Origin: Siphonodentalium dalli
Taxonomy: Eukaryota > Mollusca > Scaphopoda > Gadilida > Siphonodentaliidae
DNA: 64,000 nucleotides
Assembly: GCA_032622095.1 (NCBI GenBank)
Contig: CP136061.1
Coordinates: forward strand, 49,857,797-49,921,796
Reading direction: 5' to 3'
The number at the start of each line of letters is the position of its first letter. Position 1 is the first letter of the stretch. Both the position numbers and the translations under genes were made by a program. Below are positions 22,286 through 33,666 of the stretch, piece by piece. The notes beneath the pieces were generated by a model. The model ran no database searches. It was given only the letters and a program-made list of their open reading frames with translations, and was not told the origin of the DNA.

Positions 22286-24401
22286 TACAATTAAGTATGT
22301 GATCACACCAGCAGGGGTGCTGGAAGAGGGGGGCATTGGGGGCAGCTGATCCCCTGCCCTTGACCAAGGGGGCAGGACTTGCCCTTTTTCTGGAGACAGA
22401 AAATGCTGTGTTTAATCTCGTGTTTTTATAGCAAAATGTGACTTTTTTGGTCCAAATACCACCAATTTCACAAGGAATATTAATTTTTCTGTCAGTGTCA
22501 CGGCATTGGTCGTTACATGAATAACTTATAAATTGACTACTTTTAATTAGACTACCCCTGGTATGGAAAACTGTGACTGTTATAGCCCGATGTGTGATTT
22601 AGTTTACTGACACCCACATCTGGGATTTACTGCCCACAGGGAGATAAAAGAATGACTAGAGTGATTAACGGGCATGGTATGGGATTTGATACAATGTTTA
22701 TGTTTTGAAGTGAGAAATAACTCGAAGATGCCCGTTATTTCGTTAAATATTACTTTTACGAAATAACCGGCATTTTAAGATTTACACCACAACTTCGCAA
22801 AACGTATAAGAAATGATAAACTGAGGGTGGGTGGGCTTGGGGAAGGAGGATGGCACTGTACAAAAGACAGCACACAAAAAAAACACTTGTCCTATTCAAT
22901 CCCAGATATTGCCAATACCTGCATTAGTGAAATATCAACATGTACAAATATTGCAATTAATTTCAAACAAAATTTTAATAATAAAGGCACTTATATACAG
23001 ATATATAGTTCCCAATCTTACGATGGTAACTCAGCAACGGTTCCTGTGTTGTTACTAATACAGTCAAGATGCTTGCTTGCTTGTTGTGGAATTCCCTCCT
23101 TTAGGTGAGGAGCACCCATTATTGGGTATATAAAATAATGGTAGTAAAAAAGAAAGTCTAGTAAAATCAGGTAAATGCAGGCTGGATCTTTTTGGCGAAA
23201 CAAGTGAGAACATCAATATCACACTCTCAAATATTAAAAGTACAATTTATCAGTCTCCCAATGAAATGGGGAGAACAATTTGATAAAAGTCCGGAACGGG
23301 ATATGGATACCTTCTCTGTAAATTCGTCCTGCGCCAGGAGAACCATCGCCATGAAATCTCGTGAAACAGAGTCGGATACCACCTTGTCCGGCAGAATCGG
23401 AGACCACCTTGTCGGACAGAATCGGAGATCACCTTGGAATGTCCAAATGGACCCCAAAAATTCACGTAAAACCAATTGCCAAACTTTCTGCAGGTCGATA
23501 TTTTCAGAACTGTCACCTCGGGATACAGCCCTAATAAAATGTTTGTCAATTTCACTCCAGGCAAATGCAGGCCTAGATTTAAAAATAAATGATCACCTTT
23601 CAAATGTACTTAATCCGATCAGACGGTCCCCATGCATACCACCAAGATACAACAATATTTCTTCAAAATACACGTAAATTATCACAATCTATGCATTTCT
23701 ACAAAATAACGATAACCACTACCAACTACATGTATGGTATCAATTTTCTCAAAACTTTTTATTTGTTCAACTGCCCACAAAGGAGGGACCAGGACCACGC
23801 GGCCACAATAATTTTAAATCTGAATAATGACAAATTATAGCATTTAGAGGTCTATCTACAGCAAAATTCAGCCCCTCCCTTTTAAAATTGATACATAGGC
23901 CTATACATTGTACATATGGCCATGTCCGATCTGCACTGAGGTGCAGGGGCACCGGAAGCCTACAAAAAGGGCACTTTTCTGCAAAAAAAGGGGCATTTTC
24001 TCCGCAAACTCGGAAAAAACAACCATAAATTCATTGTGGCAAAAATCCCTATTTTAAAGGTATTTGTCAGTTTTTATGGCCGTTTTTTGATAAAATTGAC
24101 AAAAAATTAATATTCCTTGTGAAATTGGTGGTATTTGGACCAAAAAAGTCACATTTTGCTATAAAAACACGAGATTAAACACAGCATTTTCTGTCTCCAG
24201 AAAAAGGGCAAGTCCTGCCCCCTTGGTCAAGGGGCAGGGGATCAGCTGCCCCCTCTGCCCCCCTCTTCCGGCACCCCTGCTGATGTGATCACATACTTAA
24301 TTGTACATGCGCTAATGGCGCATATTTTGTCGCTTTCGGCGCACCACGCTAATGGCGCACCGCGCCGAATGCGCTAATGGCGCACCGCGCCGAATGCACT
24401 A
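21892..24401. mobile_element. Foldback-type element FB1 with GCGC/CGAAAGC arrays
   Basis: The arm at about 22286-22493 (ATGTACAATTAAGTATGTGA through GGAATATTAATTTTT) reappears inverted at about 24098-24306, nearly identical over ~200 bp. Outside each arm is an array of GGCGCTTTCGGCGC and its complement, with TTTTGTCGC spacers; it is about 390 bp on the left (21892-22285) and about 95 bp on the right (24308-24401). The 1.6-kb centre contains open frames (for example 23192-23677 +) with no recognised domain. Long inverted arms with internal short repeats are the hallmark of foldback elements. Array expansion on one side explains the asymmetry. Confidence 0.65.
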
Positions 24402-24489
24402 AATTCTCAATTTCAAACTATCAATTTCAAATCATCACTTATAACCAATGTATGCTGTAGTACTATAACAACAACAACTCTTTACGCTC

Positions 24490-25270
24490 ACAAATTCTAT
24501 ATATAGATTGGCCAATGTATGTCTGTTATACACAATCTATACATAATCATCTCAATGATGCATTAAGCTGTCAAACGTGACGTCATTCAGGTCAGGGGTG
24601 GACTGAAGGGTCGCCAACATTGATAACAATATTTTAGCCCAGGTTTCCACAAAATTGATACACATTCTTCTCCATAATATGAGGAGTCTAATCGTGTGAT
24701 TAGGGGTGGGGAGGGAGTAATAAATGTTACAAGATTTTGTTTATTCGCCAATTACCATCAAACTTATACATGATTATCTCCATTATATCAGGAGTCTAAA
24801 ATATGTTTAGTGTCAATTTACACCACACTCACATATGTAAATCATCTAAAGTCACTCTGTTGGTGACAGGGGCAGAAACGGGGATGGGCAGAAAAATCTT
24901 ATACATAAACACTCCATTATGTGGCGCCGCTCGGGTCACAGATGGGAGAGGGGAACTAAAATTGATAAAAAATGAATATGTTTAGCGCCGTTTCCACCAA
25001 ATTAATACAAATCATCTACAATATACCAGGTGTCTAATTGACGTGGTTTAAATATGTCAAAAGTGACGCCATTAGAATCATGAATGGGGAGGTGAGGGAC
25101 AACAAATCTGATACAATCATGTTTAACACTAATTTCCACCATATTCATACAGGTTGTTGGTCAATGATAAGAGGAATCAAATTATTTGGGTTAACGACGC
25201 CACAGTTGGCGCCACTTGGCTCAGGGTTGGAGAGAGGAGGGTATTACCATTGGTACATTCAGTTGCTTGA
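24490..25270 (+). repeat. Satellite-like tandem repeats, locus 3
   Basis: The same family as 20.9-21.4 kb recurs in the same orientation: CATAATCATCTC, GATGTCAAA-like AAGTGACGTCATT, GGTCAGGGGTG, ATTGATAAAA, TTTCCACCAAATT and GGAGTCTAAT in repeated order, about four units. FB1 separates loci 2 and 3, so FB1 probably inserted into one longer satellite-bearing element. Confidence 0.55.
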
Positions 25271-26166
25271 ACAATTAATACCAAAATGTCAGGTTAATAA
25301 CGTTGTATACCCATCACTTAGTACATCAATGTTTCATGTGCGATATGTGGTTCAGTTCTATGCTGTCACATATGCTCACATATAACATGATGCATATGTT
25401 CAGTGGACTTGTTGTTCTGCAAGCCGTCTATATCCTGCACGCGGCGGTAACATGTCACTGTTCTATCTTCAGCGATGAGCCAAACATTCCTAACATAATG
25501 CACTGTTCAACTCAGTGTTAAAGTGTGTTATAGCAATGCAAATCGAAAAAGCTGAAAGTAATAGAACAAATTTCTTCCAAACAATGTTCTATCTCCAGTG
25601 GAAAAGCATTAAAAATATGTTTTTAAACCTATATGTATATCTCCATGTATAGTATGACCCAAAATATGCGTGTGTAACGAACATTCAACAGTGTGGTTGC
25701 TCAGATATGATGAACATGAGTTTTCAAAAGTTTCAAATGTCATTTTCTCCCACCACAATATTAATGAGTTAGGACATTATAATTATCGGATGACGAAGAG
25801 TAAGTGTCAAATACACGCTTGAGATGTATGAGGCATATAGGGAGAACTCATATTGGAGCAAGTCACTATTGTACTAATCAGAACTTTCCTTTTGTTTCAA
25901 GTAGCTGTAATGTTCATAAACATGTGCGTTGGCATACAGTTACCATGACCGTGTCGTATTAAATGATGCAATGGCTTGTCAAAGGGAACCTGCTCTATGA
26001 AAATCAGTTCATGACCTTTACCTGTGTCAGGAGTTAAGTATTAATTTGAGTGTTTTCTTGTCATAAGAAATGGATTAAACACTATGCATGCTTGCATACT
26101 GTGTCACCCTGTCCGCATATTTATGCAAGGATCGATTTAATAGGATATACAAAAGACGTATGTATA
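25271..26166. other. Intron sequence, nothing recognised
   Basis: AT-rich intron DNA. Overlapping + frames at 25038-25521 have no recognisable domain and partly derive from satellite sequence. Confidence 0.45.
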
Positions 26167-26720
26167 TCTCATATATATTTTGATGACCTCTGTTTGTGTG
26201 TCTGTTTGTCTGTCATTAATACAAATCTACGATTCTCGACCGATCGGGACGAAACTTGGTACGTGCGTGTAGTTTGACCAGGCGGTGGACGTTGTCGTAT
26301 TGGCGAGCCCGTGCGGCGCCCGCTTCGCGCATGCACAGAAGAGATCTCGGAAACGGGTGGAGCTATCGACTTGAAATTTGCTATGTGAATGTACCTTGCC
26401 CCGGATACGAATTTTATCGGGTCGACGAGCCCGTGCGACGCCAGCTTCGCGCATGCGCAGACGAGATCTCGGAAACGGGTGGAGCTATCGACTTGAAATT
26501 TGGTATGTGAATGTATCTTGCCCCGGATACGAATTTCATCGGGTCGCCGAGCCCGTGCGACGCCAACTTCGCGCATGCGCAGACCAGATCTAGGAAACGG
26601 GTACAGCTATCGACTTGAAATTTTGTTTTTGAATAGCCTGGACAACGTCGGGCTGGATAGAGCTATCGACTTGAAAATTGGTTTTTGAATAGCCCGGACA
26701 ACGTCGGGCTCATCGGCTAG
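26167..26720 (+). mobile_element. Non-autonomous Helitron 1 (554 bp)
   Basis: It starts TCTCATATATATTTTG after an A at 26166 and ends with hairpin GCCCGGACAACGTCGGGC, TCATCGG and CTAG (26717-26720). The interior has a TGTGTGTCTGTTTGTCTG run after the 5' end and about three ~122-bp tandem units (about 26295-26640) containing CTTCGCGCATGCGCAGA and GGGTGGAGCTATCGAC. There is no Rep/helicase. The first base of the next Helitron supplies the T expected after CTAG. Confidence 0.75.
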
Positions 26721-27318
26721 TCTATTATATATTTTGGAAGATCTGTCTGTGTGTCTGTCTGTGTGTCTGTGTGTTCGCGATGGACTCGAAAACGGCAGAA
26801 CCGATTTCGATGAAACTTGGTATGTGGGAGTATTTTCGGCCGAGAACTGGCATAGGCCTGTTAATTTGTCCGTGCGACGTGACATTGACCTTGAAATCGG
26901 GTAAATTCAAGGTCAAACGCCCGAATATCACGGGATTTCGATGAAACTTGGTATGTGGGGGTACTTTCTTATGGCGAGTCTCTTAAGCATATTCATTTGC
27001 CCGTGCGACGTGACATTGACCTTGAAATCGGGTAACTTCAAGGTCAAATCGCCAATTTTGATGGGATTTCGACGAAATTTGATACGTGGGGTTACTTTTG
27101 TCCACTGATTGTTTTGGACGCGACCAGACCTTGACCTTCAAAATGATCAATTCAAGTTCAAATTGGGTAAAACCGGATGGATTTCGACGGGCACGTTTGT
27201 CGGGTACTTTTGTCCGGGCAGTGTTTTTGGACTGGTCAAATCGTGACCCCAATTGACCTTGACCTTCAAAATGGCAAATTCAAGGTCAAAGCCCGGACGA
27301 AGTCGGGTCACCTTCTAG
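26721..27318 (+). mobile_element. Non-autonomous Helitron 2 (598 bp), directly abutting Helitron 1
   Basis: It starts TCTATTATATATTTTGG immediately after the CTAG of Helitron 1 and shares its 5' layout, including repeated TCTGTGTGTCTG. It ends with hairpin GCCCGGACGAAGTCGGG, TCACCTT and CTAG (27315-27318) followed by T. Internal repeats contain ACCTTGAAATCGGGTAA and TTCAAGGTCAAA. The common 5' and 3' design shows both belong to one Helitron group. Confidence 0.75.
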
Positions 27319-27750
27319 TAGTATATATATCATAAAACTGTCTGAGTTGATCAGGAATAAAAAAGATAAGCATCCATATATGGAGCAAGGTCAAATGCTA
27401 CCTTTTCTTGAATGTGTATCTCAAAAGACCTGCTAATTACATCTCACATAATACCTTTGCGTTCACCTTGAAATGTCCATCTGTAAAATTGGTTCCCTCA
27501 TTTTGCCGCCGATTTCCACAAAACTTATGTGTGGTTGAAAGTAGTCTACCAAACTTATATATATATATAATTATATAATATCATAATTACGGAGGCACGG
27601 ACTCGGTATGGGTGTTTATTACCTCAAATGTGCTTAATTCAGTCAACGTGAAACAAATCTCATTTCTTATCAAAATCGCAATGTATCGATCGGAATGGCA
27701 CATTGATGTCCCTCAACTCAGACCAAGCTTGAAAATGGGTCCCGATATTC
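27319..27750. other. Intron sequence with satellite-like fragments
   Basis: Near 27505 and again near 28030-28085 are CCGATTTCCACAAAACTTAT-like and CGTCGATTTCCAGCAAAAG pieces resembling the satellite family. They lie either side of the SINE-like unit at 27752, so that unit may have inserted into an old satellite copy. Confidence 0.35.
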
Positions 27751-27751
27751 G

Positions 27752-27838
27752 CCCATGTCGGGATTCGAACCCATGACAACCTTGTCTAGCCCAGATTGCG
27801 ATGATCATATCGACGACCGAACCACCTCGGCTATGGGA
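27752..27838 (-). mobile_element. tRNA-derived SINE head (or tRNA-like sequence)
   Basis: On the minus strand, TAGCCGAGGTGGTTCGG fits an RNA polymerase III A box and GGTTCGAATCC is a perfect B box about 50 nt later. The unit begins CCCAT and closes ATGGG, giving a partial acceptor-like stem, with a variable-arm-like stretch between. The D/anticodon region does not fold clearly as a normal tRNA and sequence continues past the acceptor without a CCA-proximal break. A SINE head is more likely than a working tRNA gene, although a degenerate Leu/Ser-type tRNA is possible. Confidence 0.5.
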
Positions 27839-28372
27839 TATTCTTAACATGGAAGTCCTTTCACCGAGAAATGGGAAGCGTATCAGCCTGAAATGCATGG
27901 GGTCGAATTTGACACAAAACGGATCGAAATTTGCATTGTAACACAATGTACTTCCTCTGAAAATGGTATACGTGATATAGGGAATCTGATGAGGGTTAAA
28001 GATACATATGTGGTGCACTCCGTGTCAACGATGGGGATCGGGAATGGAAACATTGCCAAAACATTTCGGTCGTCGATTTCCAGCAAAAGATTATGTTGTC
28101 ATCGCCACTGAACACTGAAAGTATCCATAAATATGTCGGACAATGACTCTGAGTTTTCCAAGTTAAATTATTGAGCAGCTTTTAAATTTTGAATGTTGAA
28201 CGAACGACCTCATTTGCTGCACATATTACTACACGCTCATTGTGAATTCCCATCGACAAAATATCGATCCCATTCCCGCCCAAACATTCAAAATTCGGTC
28301 AACATATTGAAGTGAACAAAATATGTAATTAAATGGTTATTATTGTAAATTTGGCGGCATATAATAAACCTT

Positions 28373-28534
28373 TTATCACAGCAGTGAGTTGATCCGTGTC
28401 ATCGCACCACGTCTCGTTGAGGTGGGTAGATTGCATGATCAACCTCGTTGCCTGCGGCAGCTCGTTTGATTCGGCAGTCTGTCCACCTAAACTTGGCGTG
28501 ATACTACGACACGGATCAACACACTTTGTGATAA
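28373..28534. mobile_element. Inverted-repeat MITE (~160 bp)
   Basis: TTATCACA at the left is mirrored by TGTGATAA at the right. Further in, GTTGATCCGTGTC (28388-28400) is the exact reverse complement of GACACGGATCAAC (28508-28520). Imperfect pairing extends to about 38 bp per end. No coding potential. Confidence 0.65.
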
Positions 28535-30513
28535 TATATATTCAATATATTCTCGTGCAAATATGTTCATATTAGTCCTGAATATCGACATTGGTTCACA
28601 TTTGATTTATTCGATACTAGATCTGAAATCTACGAAGGGTATTATTAGAAAGAGCATTGAGAGTAAATTTGAAAGCGAATGGCGAAGTTTAGTTTTGAAG
28701 AACGCAGAACATATCGTATTATTAAGCACGATTTTGGAACTGAAATTTATCATTCAGTGGTAATTTATAGAAAATTGAAATTGCTGTAATATTAGGTGCA
28801 CTAACTATCATCTTCCCATATAAACTGGGTCGTGGTCTAAGTCTAAGAAATCTATTGAATACCGTGCACATATTACACAAGTTCTTCAATAGGTGACGAA
28901 TACAGTTGACAATGGAATGCCACAGAGTTAGTTCATTAAGAAATAGATTTCTTCCACGCACCTTACAGAGCAATCATATGCGTATAACTTCTACTCAACT
29001 ATAAACACAACCGAAGCCGTAAACGTAGATATGTTGTGTGGTATTTTAAGATACGCCTAAAATTTTCACTCCTCGTTGAGATTATACATCGCGGGAATGG
29101 ATTGTGTAGCAATTGGCATGTTATACCATATCACTGATGTGCCACTTTACATTTTACCCTTTACCCTTCCATCATTACAAGAGCGACGACGGCAAAATTG
29201 TACGATTATTATATTAAAATATCATGGTATACTCGCCATTGTATTTGTTTGCTCCATTGTGCTATTTATTGTGTTTTACCATTATAAACCGCCTTTTAAA
29301 TTATGCACAAGAAGACCGGTATGTGATAGATAATTATTCATAGAGATAGGAGGACTGAATTTGGGACGGCCGACTCATCTCTTCAAAGTTCAACAGTAAA
29401 AGAAATTTAAAGCCCGCAGGTCATCATTTGGAAATTGAATGTTGGTATAGGGGTGAATGTTTGTTACTAAGGTTTCATTTTAAAACCATTTTAGATTGCC
29501 GTCTGTTGACCAACGGTATACTATATGTGCTATCGGTAAAATGTTAAAATTAAATGGCCACCAATTGGAAGTTCCAACTACTACGGGTGCTTCATTTGAT
29601 TAAAATTTCAAACCAAATGGGTGCAAATTCCAGTGGGTTCAATCTAGTCGGGCAGTATCTAGTATGGACCCCCCACAGGACTCCCCTGGACCGATTTTTT
29701 TCCATGTACATGGACACCTCTAGAGTATAATTCCAGATGTTAACAAGAAATCAACCTGGCCGCAAATGACGTAATCCATGATGGCGCCATATGGGTCGGA
29801 ATATTTCGCGATTTTACCATATGTCTATTGATATGACGATTGTGGAAAAACAAATTGAGGTATGACATTGAAATGAATTGCATTTTGTTCCCTATATATA
29901 TCTACTTTAACTGCTAATATTAGTAAATCAAATTCCAAGATGGCCGCCAGAATATGGCTCAGAACTTGAGAAATTCAGAAGTTTATTCAGAAAAAACAAA
30001 ACCAATCATAATATGTCACAAATATTTGAACATTATGACGTTTATATGACCGCAAGTCAGAAAACAAAATAGCCGCCAGTCGGTACATTTCGCGATATTA
30101 CCCTATGTCTAGTTATATGAAGATTGTGTGTAAACCATTAACTGTATTAAATTGGAATCACATGTTGTGCATTCCTCGTACTTTTCTGCGTATTTTGGTG
30201 TCAACGATGCCAATAAAGACCCAAAACCAACACGCCGGCCTTTCTAGAACACGACAGCTTAAAGCTTGGGGACCCAGGAAGTTATGTACGAAAACACCAG
30301 GCAGCTATAATCATTGAAACAAAGGGAGAGCGGGAAAACTGTGGAGACAGAAATGTTGTATATAAACTGGATAATAAATGATGCATTTATGAACCGGACT
30401 TTCCTATTATGTCGCCTCCATCTTGGCACACATGTAACCAATATGAAGCAGATAATACGAATAGTTCACGAACATGTTTCAATCTTGATCTGACGTGATT
30501 TGGCATTTTGTAG
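28535..30513. other. Intron sequence before CTLD exon
   Basis: Mostly AT-rich. The stretch ATTTCGCGATTTTACC at about 29808 and ATTTCGCGATATTACC at about 30087, each followed by ATGTCTA and a GATTGTG, mark a diverged direct duplication ~280 bp apart. Phrases like AAGATGGCCGCCAG recur between them. No gene recognised. Confidence 0.4.
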
Positions 30514-30726
30514 GTTGTCCCACTGGCGGTGGTTACGAAATTTTCAATCTTGGGGGATGTGATTATTGTTTAAAGTACTTTCCAACCGAGAAGACAAACG
30601 CCGAGGCCGAAGCGGCGTGTCAAGTAAACAACGCACATCTGATTACTATTGAGTCTGAAGAAATGCTGGACGGGTTGTATGCGCTCGTGTCCGGGAATGG
30701 AATGTATCAGGATGATAACAACCGCT
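30514..30726 (+). CDS. Lectin gene 1: first half of C-type lectin domain
   Basis: The acceptor CATTTTGTAG|GTTGTCCC enters in phase 1 and the donor AACCGCT|GTGAGTATG leaves in phase 1. The translation starts CPTGGGYEIFNLGGCDYC, then LKYFPTEKTNAEAEAACQ and AHLITIESEEMLDGLY. It shows the CTLD opening: Cys, Gly-Tyr, Phe-Pro, Lys, the conserved helix Cys (AAC) and A-H-L-I-T-I-E-S. The split inside the domain between the AxLxxIxS half and the W...G half is common in animal CTLD genes. GGCDYC adds two Cys not in the basic fold. Confidence 0.85.
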
Positions 30727-32810
30727 GTGAGTATGCATAACCTCTACTATAATGTACAAGAAAACCATAGTCAGAAATGGTAACGCCATCTAAATCATAT
30801 TATTAGGCATAAATAAAATATATTGGATCTTTAATGTAGTGATTGCGAAAAATGTCTCTATAGATAATGGCTATGTATATATAGTTGATTATATGTAATG
30901 TTTGTATATATGCGTATAGTATGTGTTTGGTGAGAAAGCATATGAACACACTTTTTTAATCGGACGTGCCAAATTAAGTTATGATAATTATGAAATATGT
31001 ACACGAATGACGTGTTCACAAAGGGCGCATACGTTCCAATTGGTTGAAAGATTCATTGCCAAACATGGAAAAGCCATTGCATTGATACACAAATATATTA
31101 TTGGTTATAACCAAACACCTTGACGATTGATATGTTATTATGTTGACGTGTTGCCAGCTCGCGGCAAATACACTAAACTGTTATTTTCTTGAGTCCCTTA
31201 TACGACATAATCTTTCCGGTGTCATGTATCGTTTCTTTGTTATTTGTTCTAATTGCTATAGAAATAGAGGTCTGCAATTGACTGACAAAAGCCAATATAC
31301 ACTGTTTGCTATCAATCTCGAGAGTCATTATGAAATAATTTCCGATAAGATTTCATTCACCACCGATTATGGAGACTAATTAGTCATAACGCCTTCAATG
31401 TTTTATGAAAGCACCACCTCAGAATTCCGTTAAAACAATTAATCTTTCAAATCATTACAACAACTGCGGCTAATCACTGACAGTTTCTCATTCACCACAC
31501 CAGAAAACCTCTAAATGCGGACCAAAACTCTACTAATCGGATTTAATACTCTCCGGATACTTCACAATAAGACCTTTAATCTAAATTCCAACGAAGACAT
31601 ATGTGCACAGTGTTGAGTTGTCAGGGATTTTTCGGACACTACCAAGGGGTAACAAAATCACACATCACAACATCGTTATATTGGCTTTAAGAATAATTAA
31701 AAATATACCTTCTTTAAACATAATTACAAGTCTGGGACACATTTCATTTATAGTGAAAATGAATACATAGGTTATATTAGCGGAAGATTCTTACCATGGG
31801 CTAGTGTCCAAAATCAACCCAAAGGAATTTTACGGGCCCACAAAAGGGTGTTTCCAATGTGAAAAATCCAAAAGGTTGAGTTTTATTTTTTGTCTCATTT
31901 TAGACCACATGATTGAACATGCATGTTTATCATCCATAATTCACAGGCCCCTATCATAATTTGATTTCAATATGTCATTCAATTAATGCATTATCAGGTC
32001 GTCAAGTTTTGGCGTACATGTACATTAAACAATATAAGAACTTTCAACTGCGTTACATACCGTTCCAAGTAATATCTGGAACGTATTCGAGCTCACACAA
32101 CATTTAAAATGAAGGTCAGGGCTGACTGAAAAGTAAAAACTCAAGTGGTTTTATAAAAGCATGTGTCACAAGAAAGCGTTAGATGTTTGTACCCTTAAAG
32201 ATTCATACAGTCCGAAATAACCTCGCTGTCCAAAGTCACCACATTTTAAGGTAGAGCGAAGTTACATATAGTATGCATTGTATTCCCGTAATAAACTCTT
32301 CAAGAGTTGTCCAGCCATTGTTCACAATAAAATATCGGAAGTAATTACGCTGTCATAAAATTTACATACTGCAACAATGAGACATCCGCGATGATACACC
32401 GGCGAATACATACATCCTGCAAATGTCTCACCGGTTCGAAAATTGCTAGTATATTTTGAATCACATTTCTATAAATAGAACCTCCATGTCTCCACCGACA
32501 TCCACAGAATACGATCACAGAAAACACCATAAATGGCGTAATAAATGTGGTGCATTAGTAAGAAAAGAATATAACAGAATGCTGCATCTTGGTTCTTTTT
32601 CTTTTTAAGAACTATATAAGACTTTCACGCTGGCCCGAAAAATCTTTTTGCCATTTTATTTGGCCAATTCAGATTTTTTTTCTGATTTAAAACTTTGGCC
32701 ACATTAAAACCTCATTTTCTGGGCTCACAATTAATGATTTTTTTTTTATTAAATATAACATAAATCCGCGTAACCAAGTTAAATCAATTTGTGTCGCAAC
32801 CATACCAAAG
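30727..32810. other. Intron inside the CTLD, first part
   Basis: The stretch just after the exon (about 30745-30850) and the stretch near 31417-31440 are both matched at 39825-39990. The remaining sequence is AT-rich, with no recognised gene or repeat. Confidence 0.5.
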
Positions 32811-32847
32811 TACGGAAGCACTGTAGCGCCACAAATAAAATAATAAT

Positions 32848-32953
32848 TACGGCGTTTAAACGCCCTATTACGGCGTTTAAACGCCCTAATACGGCGCTTA
32901 AACGCCCTAATACGGCGTTTAAACGCCATAATTACGGCGTTTAAACGCCCTAA
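32848..32953. repeat. FB2 left subterminal array (GGCGTTTAAACGCC)
   Basis: Five units of a palindromic 14-mer GGCGTTTAAACGCC (one reads GGCGCTTAAACGCC) are separated by CTAATA/CTATTA/ATAATTA spacers. The inverted partner array lies at 36217-36370 with seven units, so copy number differs between arms. Confidence 0.9.
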
Positions 32954-33289
32954 TGCGACATACATGTATATGGAATGACTAATGAACCTTCGGACTACTG
33001 AACCCTACCGGATCAATGTCTGAACAGAATGAGGTCCCCTAGCAAAGGGTGAATTTGGTGATGCTAGCCGCTATGCGGGGTAATATCTCTAAATTCACCC
33101 TCTGGGGACCTCATTCTGCAAATGTCAGGCACCCTAATTCCGGGCTTGATACCACCACTGGTATATGCGTTGGTTTGGGTGCAATGTGTCTAACCGTGAA
33201 ACATGTGGTCCCCTGCTATAAGCATATACCCTTCGCTATGTGCATGTTCGACTACATGGGGGTGTTTTGAGTGCATTCTAGTTCATTTT

Positions 33290-33412
33290 GGATTTTCGGA
33301 GAATCGGGCCTTCGGAGAATCGGGCCTTCGGAGTTATGGGCTTTCGGAGAATCGGGCCTTCGGAATTATGGGGTTTCGGAGAATCGGGCCTTCGGAGTTA
33401 TGGGCTTTCCAG
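33290..33412 (+). repeat. FB2 internal minisatellite
   Basis: Repeats of GAGAATCGGGCCTTCGGA, alternating with GTTATGGGCTTTCG, are tandemly arranged. The reverse-complement partner is at about 35745-35875 in the right arm. The repetitive + and - reading frames here are artefacts of the repeat. Confidence 0.85.
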
Positions 33413-33666
33413 GGCTGGCATTCTCAGAAATCCGGGCGGGCTAAGACCAGCCCTCCTCAATCAGCCTAGGTGGGCTATATCCCTCCTCAGTGAATGATGT
33501 CATAGCATGGACATTTTAGCCAACTACAGCGAAATCACATTCACGACAAAGGGAGCCATTCCAAAATGTACCTCACCCCATAGACTTTACCTACCCGAAT
33601 AAAGGCCATCGGTTATAGCGTGATTAATCGTGAGTCACTACTCATACAGTGCAGTGCTCTTGTTAT

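Noticed and set aside
23192-23677. 161-codon + frame inside FB1
   Set aside because: No recognisable domain; it overlaps open frames on the opposite strand and includes short direct repeats (CACCTTGTC...CAGAATCGGAGA).
26169-26593. Arg-rich frames on both strands
   Set aside because: They derive from the ~122-bp tandem units inside Helitron 1; both strands are open because of the repeat composition.
27752-27838. Functional tRNA gene on the minus strand
   Set aside because: The A and B boxes are good, but the acceptor and anticodon arms do not form properly by eye, so a SINE head is the better call.
33203-33497. FRRIGPSE/FGESGLR repeat proteins on + (and 35631-35962 on -)
   Set aside because: They are translations of the GAATCGGGCCTTCGGA minisatellite in the two FB2 arms, present as mirror images.
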